A DNA stretch of 64,000 nucleotides from Bacteroidota bacterium (GTDB lineage Bacteria; Bacteroidota; Bacteroidia; Chitinophagales; BACL12). The notes below the pieces were generated by a model. The model was not told where the DNA came from and did no database searches. It saw only the letters and a program-made list of their open reading frames with translations. The position numbers and the translations under genes are program-made. The DNA lies in the NCBI GenBank assembly GCA_016718035.1, contig JADKEK010000003.1:169501-233500 (forward strand), written 5' to 3'. Of the stretch, positions 34,180 to 43,445 are shown one piece after another; within the stretch, counting starts at the first letter, position 1, and each line of letters starts with the position of its first letter.

Positions 34180-37100
34180 TTGTATGAGCAATTTTTTTAT
34201 GATTTGATGACCACATCAGATACAACAAAGGAATTAAGTATAATGTTAAAATCAATGAAAACAATAACCCGCCGACAATAACAATTCCCATTGAAACACG
34301 GCTTTTTGATGATGCACCTAACGCCAATGCGATGGGTAAAGCGCCTAAAATAGTTGCAAAACTTGTCATCAAAATTGGTCTGAATCGTTGTGTTGCTGCT
34401 TCAAGTACAGCATCAAATTTATTTAAACCTGTCTCTTTTTTTTGATTAGCGAATTCAACAATAAGAATACCATTTTTGGTTACAATTCCAACTAAAACAA
34501 TGATACCAACATAACTAAAAACATTCAAGGTTTGTTTGAAAATAAACAATGACAAAACAGCGCCGGAAAGTGCTAGCAGAATTGTGAACATCATAATAAA
34601 AGGGTCACGGAAACTTTCGAATTGTGCGGAAAGAATTAAATAAATTAAAATTAGTGCCAAGTAAAATGCATAAAGAAAACTGTTGCTGCTTTCTTCAAAT
34701 TCTTTTGAAGTACCGGCTAATGCAGTGGAAAAGTCATCGTTCAACGTACTTTCTGCAATTTTATCCATCACTTCAATACCATCACCAATGGTATATCCCG
34801 GTGCAGGGTTTGCAGAAATAGTGGCAGATACGTATCTGTTATAACGAAATAACTGAGGTGGCGAACTTTTATCAGTAAGTGTTACTAAATTATCCAATTG
34901 AATTAATTCACCTCGATTATTTTTAACGTAGGCTTTACTTAAATCGAGTGGTTCATCTCGATTATCCCGGGTTGCCTGACCAATTACCTGATATTGTTTA
35001 TTATTAAAAATAAAAAATCCAAAACGCTGACCACTAAAATATAATTGCAATGTTTCTGCAATATCACGGACAGTTACACCTAATGCACGAGCTCTGTCTC
35101 TATCTATTTCAACGGTTAATTCCGGTTTATTAAATTTTAAATTGATATCTACAACCAGAAATGCAGGTTCTTGTGCGGCCTTTTCCATAAAAACCGGGAT
35201 AGCAGCGCGCAATTGTTCAAAGTCAGGCGCCTGAATTACATATTGAACAGGCAAACCTGCTCTCCTATCGCCACCAATAGTTTGCTCCTGACTTACGAAT
35301 GTTCTAGCGAAGTTGTATTTTTTAGCTAATGCAGCCATTTCATCCGCCAATTCCTGTTGCGATTTATCCCGCAATTCCGCTTCAACCAAATTAACACGAA
35401 TAAAACTGGAATTTGCAGCACTAGAAGAACCAAAACTTGGTGCGGTTACGGCAATGATATTTCTTTTTTCGGGCAGTGTATCAATAAATGCAATTAAATC
35501 CTGATTAAACGCATCCATTTTTTCGAATGACGTTCCTTCAGGCGCAGTTGCATTAATTACAAAACGTCCTTTGTCTTCCATAGGAGCTAATTCTTCAGGC
35601 AGCTTTCCACCAAAATAAATAATGATAAATGCAGCCAGTCCTATGATTAAGAACGCAACACTTTTTATGCCCATTATCGTTTTTAAAGACCTGTTATATA
35701 AACGATTAAGTGCTTCAAAAAATGGTTCAGTGGCACGATATAACCAATTGTGACGTTCCCTGTTTTTTAAAATGCGGGAACTCATCATTGGTGTAAGTGT
35801 AAGGGAAACAATAGCAGAAATAATAACAGCACCCGCTACTGTAATTCCAAATTCGCGGAACAATCGCCCTGTTAATCCCTGTAAAAAAATGATAGGTAAA
35901 AAAACTGCTGCTAATGTTACAGTAGTGGATATAATGGCAAATATTATTTCTTTTGAACCTTCGTGAGCAGCTTGTAAAGGAGGTGTGCCTTTTTCTACTT
36001 TCGCATAAATGTTTTCAAGCACAACTATTGCATCATCAACCACAATACCGGTTGCCAATACAATACCGAGCAGCGTTAAAATATTGATTGAAAACCCGGC
36101 AATATACATTATAAAAAATGCACCTATCAGGGAAATAGGAATAGCAATTACCGGAATTAATGTTGTGCGCCAATCTCTTAAGAACGCAAAAATGATAAGC
36201 ACCACAAGCAGGAATGCAATAATTAATGTTTCTTTTACCTCGTCAATTGCTTTGCGGATACTAAGGGTTGAATCGAGTGCGATTTCATATTTTAAATCCG
36301 GAGGTAATTCATCCTTAATTTTATCTACCCGATTATAAAATTCATCTGCAATGTCGATATAATTAGAGCCGGGTTGTGGTGTAATCGCGACAGCAACTTG
36401 CGGAATGCCACCATTTCCTCTAAGTATAGATCTTTCGTTTTCTGGTAATAATTTAGCTTCACCTATGTCTTTTAACTTTATTACAGCGCCATCGGTTTCT
36501 TTAATAATTAATTCATTAAAATCTTCTTGAGTAGTTAGCCTTCCAAATGTTCGAATTGACAATTCGGTATTATATCCTTCTATTCTTCCAGTGGGCAATT
36601 CCACATTTTCTTTATTTAGTGCATCACGAACATCCAATGGTGTTAAATTGTATCCGGCTAATTTCACAGGATCCAGCAGTAACTTCATGGAATATTTTTT
36701 TTCACCCCAAATTCTAATTTCACTTACTCCGGGAATTGTTTGTAATCTTTCCTTAAATACATTGTTAGCAATTTCTGACAATTCCAATAATGTACGTTGA
36801 TCACTTTGAATGGTCATTGAAACAATTGGATTAGAGTCCGCACTTGTTTTGGCAACTACCGGCGGATCACAGTCAGGAGGCAAATTCCTCACAGCCTGAC
36901 TTACACGGTCGCGAACATCATTGGTTGCTGCTTCCAAATCAACATCTAATTCAAACTCAACGGTGATGGTGCTTCTGCCATCGGCACTTGTTGAAGATAA
37001 TGAACGAATACCTGCAATACCGTTAATATTTTCTTCGAGCACTTCTGTAATCTGCGATTCAACAACGTCAGCATTTGCACCAATATAGTTAGTAGTAACG

Positions 37101-37237
37101 GTAATAATTGGAGGGTCCACACTGGGATATTCTCTCACCCCTAAAAAGGAGTAACCAATAATTCCAAATAATAAAATTAAAATGGATATTACTGTTGCGA
37201 GTACGGGACGATTTATAGAAACTGAAGATAAATTCAT
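34169..37237 (-). CDS. RND efflux transporter permease (AcrB/HAE1 type)
   Basis: A 1022-residue inner-membrane proton antiporter of the HAE1 group. It shows the first transmembrane helix after NRPVLATVISILILLFG, the SVDPPIITVTTNYIGANADVVESQI porter opening, DDAIVVLENI with the paired aspartates of helix 4 (proton relay), and a repeat of this layout in the C-terminal half (VGIVTKNGILIVEFANQKKE). Length and twofold symmetry are normal. The adaptor gene precedes it by 11 bases and the channel gene overlaps it, so all three form one operon. Substrate likely drugs, dyes or lipids, but not determinable. Confidence 0.95.
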   Translation of the reverse strand: MNLSSVSINRPVLATVISILILLFGIIGYSFLGVREYPSVDPPIITVTTNYIGANADVVESQITEVLEENINGIAGIRSLSSTSADGRSTITVEFELDVDLEAATNDVRDRVSQAVRNLPPDCDPPVVAKTSADSNPIVSMTIQSDQRTLLELSEIANNVFKERLQTIPGVSEIRIWGEKKYSMKLLLDPVKLAGYNLTPLDVRDALNKENVELPTGRIEGYNTELSIRTFGRLTTQEDFNELIIKETDGAVIKLKDIGEAKLLPENERSILRGNGGIPQVAVAITPQPGSNYIDIADEFYNRVDKIKDELPPDLKYEIALDSTLSIRKAIDEVKETLIIAFLLVVLIIFAFLRDWRTTLIPVIAIPISLIGAFFIMYIAGFSINILTLLGIVLATGIVVDDAIVVLENIYAKVEKGTPPLQAAHEGSKEIIFAIISTTVTLAAVFLPIIFLQGLTGRLFREFGITVAGAVIISAIVSLTLTPMMSSRILKNRERHNWLYRATEPFFEALNRLYNRSLKTIMGIKSVAFLIIGLAAFIIIYFGGKLPEELAPMEDKGRFVINATAPEGTSFEKMDAFNQDLIAFIDTLPEKRNIIAVTAPSFGSSSAANSSFIRVNLVEAELRDKSQQELADEMAALAKKYNFARTFVSQEQTIGGDRRAGLPVQYVIQAPDFEQLRAAIPVFMEKAAQEPAFLVVDINLKFNKPELTVEIDRDRARALGVTVRDIAETLQLYFSGQRFGFFIFNNKQYQVIGQATRDNRDEPLDLSKAYVKNNRGELIQLDNLVTLTDKSSPPQLFRYNRYVSATISANPAPGYTIGDGIEVMDKIAESTLNDDFSTALAGTSKEFEESSNSFLYAFYLALILIYLILSAQFESFRDPFIMMFTILLALSGAVLSLFIFKQTLNVFSYVGIIVLVGIVTKNGILIVEFANQKKETGLNKFDAVLEAATQRFRPILMTSFATILGALPIALALGASSKSRVSMGIVIVGGLLFSLILTLYLIPLLYLMWSSNHKKIAHTNED

Positions 37238-37248
37238 GTAGTTTACAA

Positions 37249-38310
37249 TTAATTTGATTTACCTGAAAGAATTGGTTTAACCGGCATTCCATCGCGCACA
37301 GTTAATAATCCTGTTACAATAACAGTATCTCCTTTCGAAATACCCTCAACAATTTGTGTAGTTGTTTCTGTTCTTAATCCGGTTGAAACCACAGTCATGG
37401 TTGCTTTACCATTTTTCACCAGCATTACCGACTGCCCTTTAATTGTCGGAACTAATGCTTCAGAAGGCAAAACCATTGCATCCTGAATGGTGGACAAATT
37501 AATTTCCAACTTTGCAAACGCGCCTGGAATGAGTTCATTATTTGTATTTGGTCCTGTTGCTCTTATTTTAATTGTGCGAGTTGCAGGGTCAATTTTTGGT
37601 TCTTTTGCGTAAACCGTTGCTGAATATAATTTATTATTACCTTCCACAGTATAATTAACTGTAGCACCATTTTTAATATTACCCGAATATTTTTCAGGGA
37701 TACTAAATTCAATTTTAACAGGATGCGTTTGTTGTAATGTTGCAATTAAATTGGCAGGTGTAACATAACCACCTTCGCTGATGTATCGCAAACCGATAAT
37801 TCCGGAAAACGGTGCTGTAATTTTAGTTTTGGCAATTTGTGTATTTAATAATTCAATTTCCGATTCGAGTTTTAACAGGTAATTGAGAGATGCATCATAA
37901 TCTTCTTTACTAATGCCGCCAATTGCTGCTAATTGTTTTTTTCGTGATTCATCATCTTTAGCCAATTGAACAGATAATTCTGTTCGTTTTAACTGAGATA
38001 GCAATTCTCTGTCATCAATACTAATCAGTAATTTACCTGCAGCAACACTTTCTCCTTCCTTAAAATACACACCTGTAACACGACCTTGAATCTCGCTGCG
38101 TATTTCCACTTCCTCATTAGCGAGCACAGTGCCTGTAGCATCAATTGAGTTATCCATGTTTTCACTTCCGACAATAATTACCTTAACAGGTTGAGCAGGA
38201 GGTGGCCCAGCAACGACAGGTTGATCGACTGATTTCTTTTCCCCGCAGGCAGCAAATGCAATAAGCATTCCTGAACCAATCACCACTAATAAATATTTTG
38301 ATGCACGCAT
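37249..38310 (-). CDS. RND efflux periplasmic adaptor (membrane fusion) lipoprotein
   Basis: A 353-residue adaptor linking the RND pump to the outer-membrane channel. The lipoprotein signal peptide is MRASKYLLVVIGSGMLIAFAAC. It has the biotinyl-lipoyl half domains (VEIRSEIQGRVTGVYFKEGESVAAGKLLISID; ITAPFSGIIGLRYISEGGYV), a short alpha hairpin between, and a beta-barrel domain (KIEFSIPEKYSGNIKNGATV). It is the first gene of the efflux operon. No regulator gene is adjacent; control is not evident from the sequence. Confidence 0.93.
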   Translation of the reverse strand: MRASKYLLVVIGSGMLIAFAACGEKKSVDQPVVAGPPPAQPVKVIIVGSENMDNSIDATGTVLANEEVEIRSEIQGRVTGVYFKEGESVAAGKLLISIDDRELLSQLKRTELSVQLAKDDESRKKQLAAIGGISKEDYDASLNYLLKLESEIELLNTQIAKTKITAPFSGIIGLRYISEGGYVTPANLIATLQQTHPVKIEFSIPEKYSGNIKNGATVNYTVEGNNKLYSATVYAKEPKIDPATRTIKIRATGPNTNNELIPGAFAKLEINLSTIQDAMVLPSEALVPTIKGQSVMLVKNGKATMTVVSTGLRTETTTQIVEGISKGDTVIVTGLLTVRDGMPVKPILSGKSN

Positions 38311-38381
38311 AATGTATAGATATAAGAGATATAGAATATTTGTTTAAGTCTAATAATAGCAAAAAAGTTTACCAAAAATTG

Positions 38382-39260
38382 TTAATTCTCAAAGGAAATA
38401 CCATAATCTTTTTTCAATTGTGCTAAATCCTCTTTAAAATATTGTATGGCAATTTCCTTTTCATGGGGAGATAAGGGTTGAATAACCACTTGTTTTTTAT
38501 TCATTGCATATACTTTATCAATGATGCCTGATTTTATCACCAGATTCCGAAATGGGCGCAAAATAAATGATATCGTTTTACGAATTGGATTATTTCGGTT
38601 TAAAAGGAATTGCTGTAACCAAATACTTTTCGCTCCTGAAGCTGCATTAAATTCCTTATTGGCTTCTTCAAAAGGGACATAATTAATATCCAATCGACTG
38701 CACAAATTGCGATAAAATGATTCCGGGTTGTTTTTTAAATCATTTAATTTCAATATAACAAGCTGAGATACATTAAAGTATTTATTCCAAATGCTGATAT
38801 GTTTATGATACAAACTGCCATATAAATGACAGGTATTATTTACATCAACAATATCAAGTGTATTCAATCTTTCTTTTTCCAAATCAATTGTGCTCAGAAA
38901 TGAATTTTCTTTTTTCTCATGACCAAAATTGACTGAATAGTTATAATTACTATACGAGCGGGAAATTGGATCGCGCAGCATAATAATTATTTTCATATTT
39001 GGATTATAGGCGAACACTTTTTCAGGAGCAGAATGATCCATAAGTAAATAGGTATCTGCTGTTGTTGTTATTTTTTTTGTTTCTTTAGGGAACAAACTAT
39101 GGAAATAAGATTCACCTCTTTTATATAAATCGGCAATAGAAAAATAATGCACCTCTTTTGTAATAGAACTACTCACTTCAGGATGCGCTGCGAGATAAGC
39201 AGAAATAGAAGTTGTGCCACTTCGCCCTGCGCCAATTACCAAAACATTTACCAGCGTCAT
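38382..39260 (-). CDS. Sulfotransferase domain protein
   Basis: A 292-residue cytosolic or membrane-associated enzyme that moves sulfate from PAPS to a carbohydrate or lipid. The 5'-phosphosulfate-binding loop is GAGRSGTTSISAYL near the N-terminus, and the 3'-phosphate-binding region is in MLRDPISRSYSNY around residue 90. The length and spacing match the sulfotransferase family. Its start overlaps the polysaccharide deacetylase stop by 4 bases (ATGA), so the two are translated as a pair and likely modify one glycan. Sulfate-activation genes are not in the window. Confidence 0.85.
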   Translation of the reverse strand: MTLVNVLVIGAGRSGTTSISAYLAAHPEVSSSITKEVHYFSIADLYKRGESYFHSLFPKETKKITTTADTYLLMDHSAPEKVFAYNPNMKIIIMLRDPISRSYSNYNYSVNFGHEKKENSFLSTIDLEKERLNTLDIVDVNNTCHLYGSLYHKHISIWNKYFNVSQLVILKLNDLKNNPESFYRNLCSRLDINYVPFEEANKEFNAASGAKSIWLQQFLLNRNNPIRKTISFILRPFRNLVIKSGIIDKVYAMNKKQVVIQPLSPHEKEIAIQYFKEDLAQLKKDYGISFEN

Positions 39261-40252
39261 TTGCCAAGCCTCCTTTTAAAGCGGTGATAATAATATTCGT
39301 TGCCAATTATTTCCTGTAATCCGTACCGTATATGTTCAGCAGGAATACGTTCAATATGTTTTGGATATTTGGTTGTTTGTAATCCGGCCGTACCAAAACT
39401 TAAGTCAATTTTTAATTCTCCATACATAGCCGGAAATAATTCTTTCACAACACCATCTGCGGTAAAAGGAAAAGCAAAATATTTCTTTTTAAGTTGAAAA
39501 TTATCTGCAATTATCTGCATACTATCACGAGTTTGCAAAAATTGAATTTGGGGGTCTATTGTCCGATATTCAGGATGATTTATTGAATGTGCGCCAATGG
39601 CATGACCTTCCTTAATTAAATCTAGAATTTGAGCAGAAGTTAAATAAGGGGTATGTTCAGCTAAATAAGTATTGAAGGACACATGACAAGCCAAAGCAAT
39701 TTTATCTATTAATTCAGTATCGCTCCATTTAAGTTGCAATAAATATTTTGCGGGGTTTGCAATTTTTACTTTTCCTAAACTTAATAAATTGGTTATCTGT
39801 TTACTCAATTTTTCGGTTGGCACTTTTTCAATTAAAACAGCAACCTTGTATCTATAAAACAACCCTTTATTATCAATAAAATCGCTATTTAAAAAAAAGG
39901 TGGCAGGAATTCCCATTTGTTTGAGAATTGGTGCGACTACCGAATGCATTTCACTTAGACCATCATCAAAAGAAAGCACAAAATATAATTTGCCTTTTTC
40001 ATAATTTCCTGCAACATAATCATCCATATGCAATGGCGTAAAATGTTTCAACAGGTATCCCATTTCATCTTCAAAAGAAGTTGTGTCTTTTATAGGATAA
40101 AGGTGTTTGATATGAGGGACTGACTGATTACTAACAATATGATAAAATGGGAAAATGATGTGTACACCTGTATTTTTCGCAAGGCGCTGCAAGTCCGCAT
40201 TTTTATTGCGATTGTTAAAAGTATTAAAATACAGTTGTTTAAAGCTTTGCAT
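39257..40252 (-). CDS. Polysaccharide deacetylase (NodB homology) family protein
   Basis: A 331-residue carbohydrate esterase 4-like enzyme, which removes N- or O-acetyl groups from glycans. The metal and catalytic motif FVLSFDDG is at about 91-98 (D96, D97), followed by IPATFFLNS and the HSINHPEYR motif near 222 with two metal-binding histidines. No clear signal peptide, so it may act on a cytosolic or lipid-linked intermediate. It is coupled to the downstream sulfotransferase by a 4-base overlap. Confidence 0.88.
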   Translation of the reverse strand: MQSFKQLYFNTFNNRNKNADLQRLAKNTGVHIIFPFYHIVSNQSVPHIKHLYPIKDTTSFEDEMGYLLKHFTPLHMDDYVAGNYEKGKLYFVLSFDDGLSEMHSVVAPILKQMGIPATFFLNSDFIDNKGLFYRYKVAVLIEKVPTEKLSKQITNLLSLGKVKIANPAKYLLQLKWSDTELIDKIALACHVSFNTYLAEHTPYLTSAQILDLIKEGHAIGAHSINHPEYRTIDPQIQFLQTRDSMQIIADNFQLKKKYFAFPFTADGVVKELFPAMYGELKIDLSFGTAGLQTTKYPKHIERIPAEHIRYGLQEIIGNEYYYHRFKRRLGK

Positions 40253-40327
40253 GCGCCAATTGTATAAAGCATGTAAAGCTAAATCAATTCACTTAAAAGG
40301 TTCTCCTCATTTACCCATCTTTTACAA

Positions 40328-41410
40328 CTAGGCAAATAAATCGAAATCCAGTTTCAATTGACCGGGGCGCTTAAATGACTTGATATTATATTCGAACGCT
40401 TTCTTTTTCGGCATGTATTTGTCACGCATTAGATAAAAAAGTTGATGAATACTATTAGCCAATTCTCCATCACCACGCATTCTGAGTGACCAGCGACTAT
40501 CATTAAGTTGTCCCTGATGAGTAGAACGAATATTATTCAATACCTTTTCTGCTTTCATTGGGTATGTTTTCCAAATCCAATCGGTAAATATTTTATCAAG
40601 CGCTCCATTTAAACGAACCATTGTATAATTGGCAGTTTGGGCACCGGAATCGGCTGCAGCGTTCATGATATCAGGAATTTCCGAATCAGTCAGACCTGGT
40701 ATAATCGGACCTATCATTACACCGACAGGAATTCCGGCTTCAGCCAGTTTTTCTATTGTTTTCAGCCTGTTGCCACAACTGGAGGTGCGCGGTTCCAATT
40801 GACGACGTAAATCTTCCTTTAAGGTAGTGATAGTAATATTTACGAAAATCAGATTTTCTTTCGCCAGGTCTTTGAGTATATCAATATCGCGCAGTATTAA
40901 TTGGTTTTTGGTAATGATACCTGCAGGGTTTTTGAATTTACGGCATACCTCGAGTAGGCTTCTGGTAATGGCCAATTTGCGTTCTACCGGCTGATAACAA
41001 TCGGTGTTTCCAGAAAAAGTAACCGGTCCCGGCACCCATTTTTGCTCCATAAATACTTTTTCCAGCAATTCGGCGGCATTGTGTTTGACAATTATTTTAG
41101 TTTCAAAATCCAATCCGGCGCTAAACCCCCAATAGTTATGTGAATTGCGCGCATAACAATAAATACAGCCGTGTTCGCAGCCCTGATACGGGTTAACAGA
41201 ATACATCATAGCCGCATCAGGCATTTCCAATTTATTGAGAATTTTTTTGGGCTGTTCAATAAAATACTGCGTTTCACGCGGCTCCGGTAAGGCTTCATCG
41301 AGGCCTTCAAAGTGCTCTTGTGTAAGATTGGCATTATTGAATGGATTAAAAGGATTAATTTGGGCTCCGCGACCTTTAAAAAATTTTTCTTCAAATTTTG
41401 GAAATTCCAT
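40328..41410 (-). CDS. PA0069-family radical SAM protein (SplB-like)
   Basis: A 360-residue iron-sulfur enzyme. The radical SAM cysteines are C78, C82 and C85 (PYQGCEHGCIYCYAR). The core continues with VTFSGNTDCYQPVERKLAITRSLLEV and FVNITITTLKEDLRRQLEPR, the pattern of the PA0069 family, related to spore photoproduct lyase-type proteins. Function is unconfirmed, although DNA-photolesion chemistry has been suggested for its relatives. The start at 41410 is the third in-frame ATG; those at 41419 and 41431 lie inside the operator array. It diverges from an XRE/S24 repressor gene and shares its upstream operator sites. Confidence 0.85.
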   Translation of the reverse strand: MEFPKFEEKFFKGRGAQINPFNPFNNANLTQEHFEGLDEALPEPRETQYFIEQPKKILNKLEMPDAAMMYSVNPYQGCEHGCIYCYARNSHNYWGFSAGLDFETKIIVKHNAAELLEKVFMEQKWVPGPVTFSGNTDCYQPVERKLAITRSLLEVCRKFKNPAGIITKNQLILRDIDILKDLAKENLIFVNITITTLKEDLRRQLEPRTSSCGNRLKTIEKLAEAGIPVGVMIGPIIPGLTDSEIPDIMNAAADSGAQTANYTMVRLNGALDKIFTDWIWKTYPMKAEKVLNNIRSTHQGQLNDSRWSLRMRGDGELANSIHQLFYLMRDKYMPKKKAFEYNIKSFKRPGQLKLDFDLFA

Positions 41411-41412
41411 AA

Positions 41413-41453
41413 TTGTCATTATTTTTGACAAATAAAGTCATATTTTCTGACAA
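41413..41453. promoter_or_regulatory. Operator array: four GTCA/TGAC half-sites 11 bp apart
   Basis: GTCA at 41415-41418, TGAC at 41426-41429, GTCA at 41437-41440 and TGAC at 41448-41451 start exactly 11 bases apart and alternate in orientation, so all lie on one face of the helix. Sites 1 and 2 make a perfect TTGTCA-N7-TGACAA inverted repeat (41413-41431); sites 3 and 4 repeat it as AAGTCA-N7-TGACAA. It lies between the divergent radical SAM and XRE/S24 genes and probably serves as the repressor's binding site for both. Confidence 0.6.
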
Positions 41454-41474
41454 AAACAAAAAAAATAAATTGTT

Positions 41475-42278
41475 ATGGCACTAATTGGTTCAAATCTCAG
41501 ACATCTAAGAAACGAGCGAAAGCTTAGTCAGCAGGAACTTGCAGACCTTGTAGGTATAGGAAGGACAACAATTGCCAATATTGAAGCCAACCTTGCTAAC
41601 CCCGGTCATAAGACATTGCTTGAAATAGTCAAAGTTTTTGACATAACAATTGACGAGCTCCTACATACCGACCTAACTAAACGGATTAAACAGGTGGTTA
41701 CCAAGGATATAGAAAAGGGCAGCGGTACTATAATGTATCGTCCTATTGTAATAACCGTAGATGAGCAGGGACAGGAAAACATTGTAATGGTTGATACCAA
41801 AGCAGCTGCAGGTTACCCTACTCGTTACCTGGAACCAGAGTATTATAAAGAACTGCCGGCCTTCAAACTTCCGGGTTCAGACTACAGAAACGGCACCTTC
41901 AGGTGTTTTCAGATTGAAGGTGACAGTATGCAGGACACCATACAGCATGGCGACTATGTAATTGGCCGCTTTTGTGATAATCATTTCAAAGATGTAAGAG
42001 ATGGTTATATACATGTAGTGGTTACAGCCGATAATGTTTTAGTAAAACGGTTGATCAACAGAGCAGAAACAGAACATAAATTATACCTGATAAGCGATAA
42101 CGATGCCTACCCTGAAATAGCGGTGGACATTGATGATGTGAAAGAAATATGGTTTGTGAAAAGTAAATTGTCGTCCTACATGCCGGTAAAAAAGAATGAC
42201 CTGGACAAGTTAATCGGAGATTTGACTATGCAAGTTCATCTTTTGAAAAGCAGGCTGGACAACATCGAGCGGAATTAG
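41475..42278 (+). CDS. XRE-family regulator with LexA-like S24 peptidase domain
   Basis: A 267-residue DNA-binding repressor. Residues 5-60 are an XRE helix-turn-helix (LRNERKLSQQELADLVGIGRTTIANIEA). The C-terminal part is a S24/LexA-type serine-lysine protease fold: FRCFQIEGDSM with catalytic Ser151, and VLVKRL with Lys191. An Ala-Gly bond at 112-113 (KAAAGYP) lies 38 residues before Ser151, a position comparable to the LexA self-cleavage bond, so damage-triggered autocleavage is possible. Residues 230-267 form a basic amphipathic helix. It should bind the half-site array just upstream, controlling itself and the divergent radical SAM gene. This is inference from position. Confidence 0.88.
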   Translation: MALIGSNLRHLRNERKLSQQELADLVGIGRTTIANIEANLANPGHKTLLEIVKVFDITIDELLHTDLTKRIKQVVTKDIEKGSGTIMYRPIVITVDEQGQENIVMVDTKAAAGYPTRYLEPEYYKELPAFKLPGSDYRNGTFRCFQIEGDSMQDTIQHGDYVIGRFCDNHFKDVRDGYIHVVVTADNVLVKRLINRAETEHKLYLISDNDAYPEIAVDIDDVKEIWFVKSKLSSYMPVKKNDLDKLIGDLTMQVHLLKSRLDNIERN

Positions 42279-42542
42279 CACTTCTGCCCCGTCTTTACAC
42301 ATTATTATGTGCAGGTTGATGCCCTTGGAATAAATATTTGGTCGTTTTTATACTTGTGCCATCACCCGATTAAAGGCGGGGCGGGTGAATTCCCCGAAAT
42401 TCAATTTTTTACACCCGAATACCCTTATGTTTTTATTTCCACTCCTATATATATTATATCGTATGTATCGTAATAAACGGTAGGAACCGGAATTCCGGGC
42501 AGTGGATACCCTTGTGCCACATATTTTTTGCAATTTTGCTCC
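42279..42542 (+). other. Leader or spacer before kdsA with alternative inverted repeats
   Basis: 264 bases between the repressor gene and kdsA. CACCCG (42363-42368) and CACCCG (42412-42417) can each pair with CGGGTG (42382-42387), but not both at once. A small CGGGG/CCCCG hairpin (42377-42396) overlaps, and CCGGAATTCCGG (42487-42498) is a perfect palindrome. CTTGTGCCA occurs twice (42353-42361, 42511-42519). No ORF of note on the plus strand. May be a transcript leader, unproven. Confidence 0.35.
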
Positions 42543-43367
42543 ATGTTTAAACAGTTTTCGGCTCCGGTTACTATTACACCAAACATCATTGTTGGAGAAA
42601 GCAAACCACTTTTAATTGCAGGACCATGTGTAATTGAAAGTCTGGAACTTTGTCGCGAAGTAGCTGCTACCATGCAAAAAGTGGCAGATAAAACCGGGTA
42701 TAACTACATTTTTAAAGCCTCCTTCGATAAAGCAAACCGCACAGCAGGCGGGTCTTTTAGAGGAGATGGTATAGAACAGGGTTTACAAATTTTACAACAA
42801 ATAAAAGCCGAATTCCAAGTTCCGGTGTTAACAGATATTCATTTACCGGAACAAGCCGCAATAGCAGCCGGAGTTGTGGATGTATTACAAATACCTGCCT
42901 TTTTATGTCGCCAAACAGATTTACTGGTAGCAGCAGGCAAAACCGGCATAGCAGTTAATGTAAAAAAGGGACAGTTTATGGCACCTGAAGACATGGCCTA
43001 TGCTGTTGAAAAAGTTGCCGCAACCGGCAATAATAATGTGTTACTTACCGAAAGAGGAGCTTCATTTGGTTATCATAATTTGGTTGTAGATATGCGTTCA
43101 CTGCCTATCATGCGCCAATTTGCACCAGTAATTTTTGATGTTACCCATAGCGTTCAAATGCCGGGTGGTGCCGGAGGAAAAAGTGGTGGCAAACGTGAAT
43201 TTGCCCCTTATCTGGCCAAAGCAGCTGCAGCAGTAGGTGTTGACGGCTTTTTTATCGAAACGCATCCTAACCCTGAAGTAGCATTAAGTGATGGCCCAAA
43301 CATGGTGCCACTAGCAGAAATGGAAGCATTGCTTGCTACCCTCATGCGTGTTAGGCAGGCTATTTGA
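42543..43367 (+). CDS. kdsA: 3-deoxy-8-phosphooctulonate synthase
   Basis: A 274-residue cytosolic enzyme that joins phosphoenolpyruvate and arabinose 5-phosphate to give KDO 8-phosphate for lipid A core. Start at ATG 42543; a TTG at 42528 would be 5 codons upstream. Motifs: LLIAGPCVIES at about 28-38, FKASFDKANRTAGGSFRG (substrate-binding KANRTS-like loop), IPAFLCRQTDLLVAA, NVKKGQFMAP, and DVTHSVQMPGGAGG near the C-terminus. It is transcribed alone or with the regulator that follows, just outside the polysaccharide operon. Confidence 0.95.
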   Translation: MFKQFSAPVTITPNIIVGESKPLLIAGPCVIESLELCREVAATMQKVADKTGYNYIFKASFDKANRTAGGSFRGDGIEQGLQILQQIKAEFQVPVLTDIHLPEQAAIAAGVVDVLQIPAFLCRQTDLLVAAGKTGIAVNVKKGQFMAPEDMAYAVEKVAATGNNNVLLTERGASFGYHNLVVDMRSLPIMRQFAPVIFDVTHSVQMPGGAGGKSGGKREFAPYLAKAAAAVGVDGFFIETHPNPEVALSDGPNMVPLAEMEALLATLMRVRQAI

Positions 43368-43445
43368 TGCTGTCTATATTACTACCCAGATTTGGCGATT
43401 TGCAAATGTTAAGCAAATGAGTAAATTTGTTACTCATTCAGTTTT

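Noticed and set aside
36009..36338. Long antisense open frame in the RND pump gene
   Set aside because: It lies fully within a strongly conserved gene on the other strand and has no recognisable protein features; a coding shadow.
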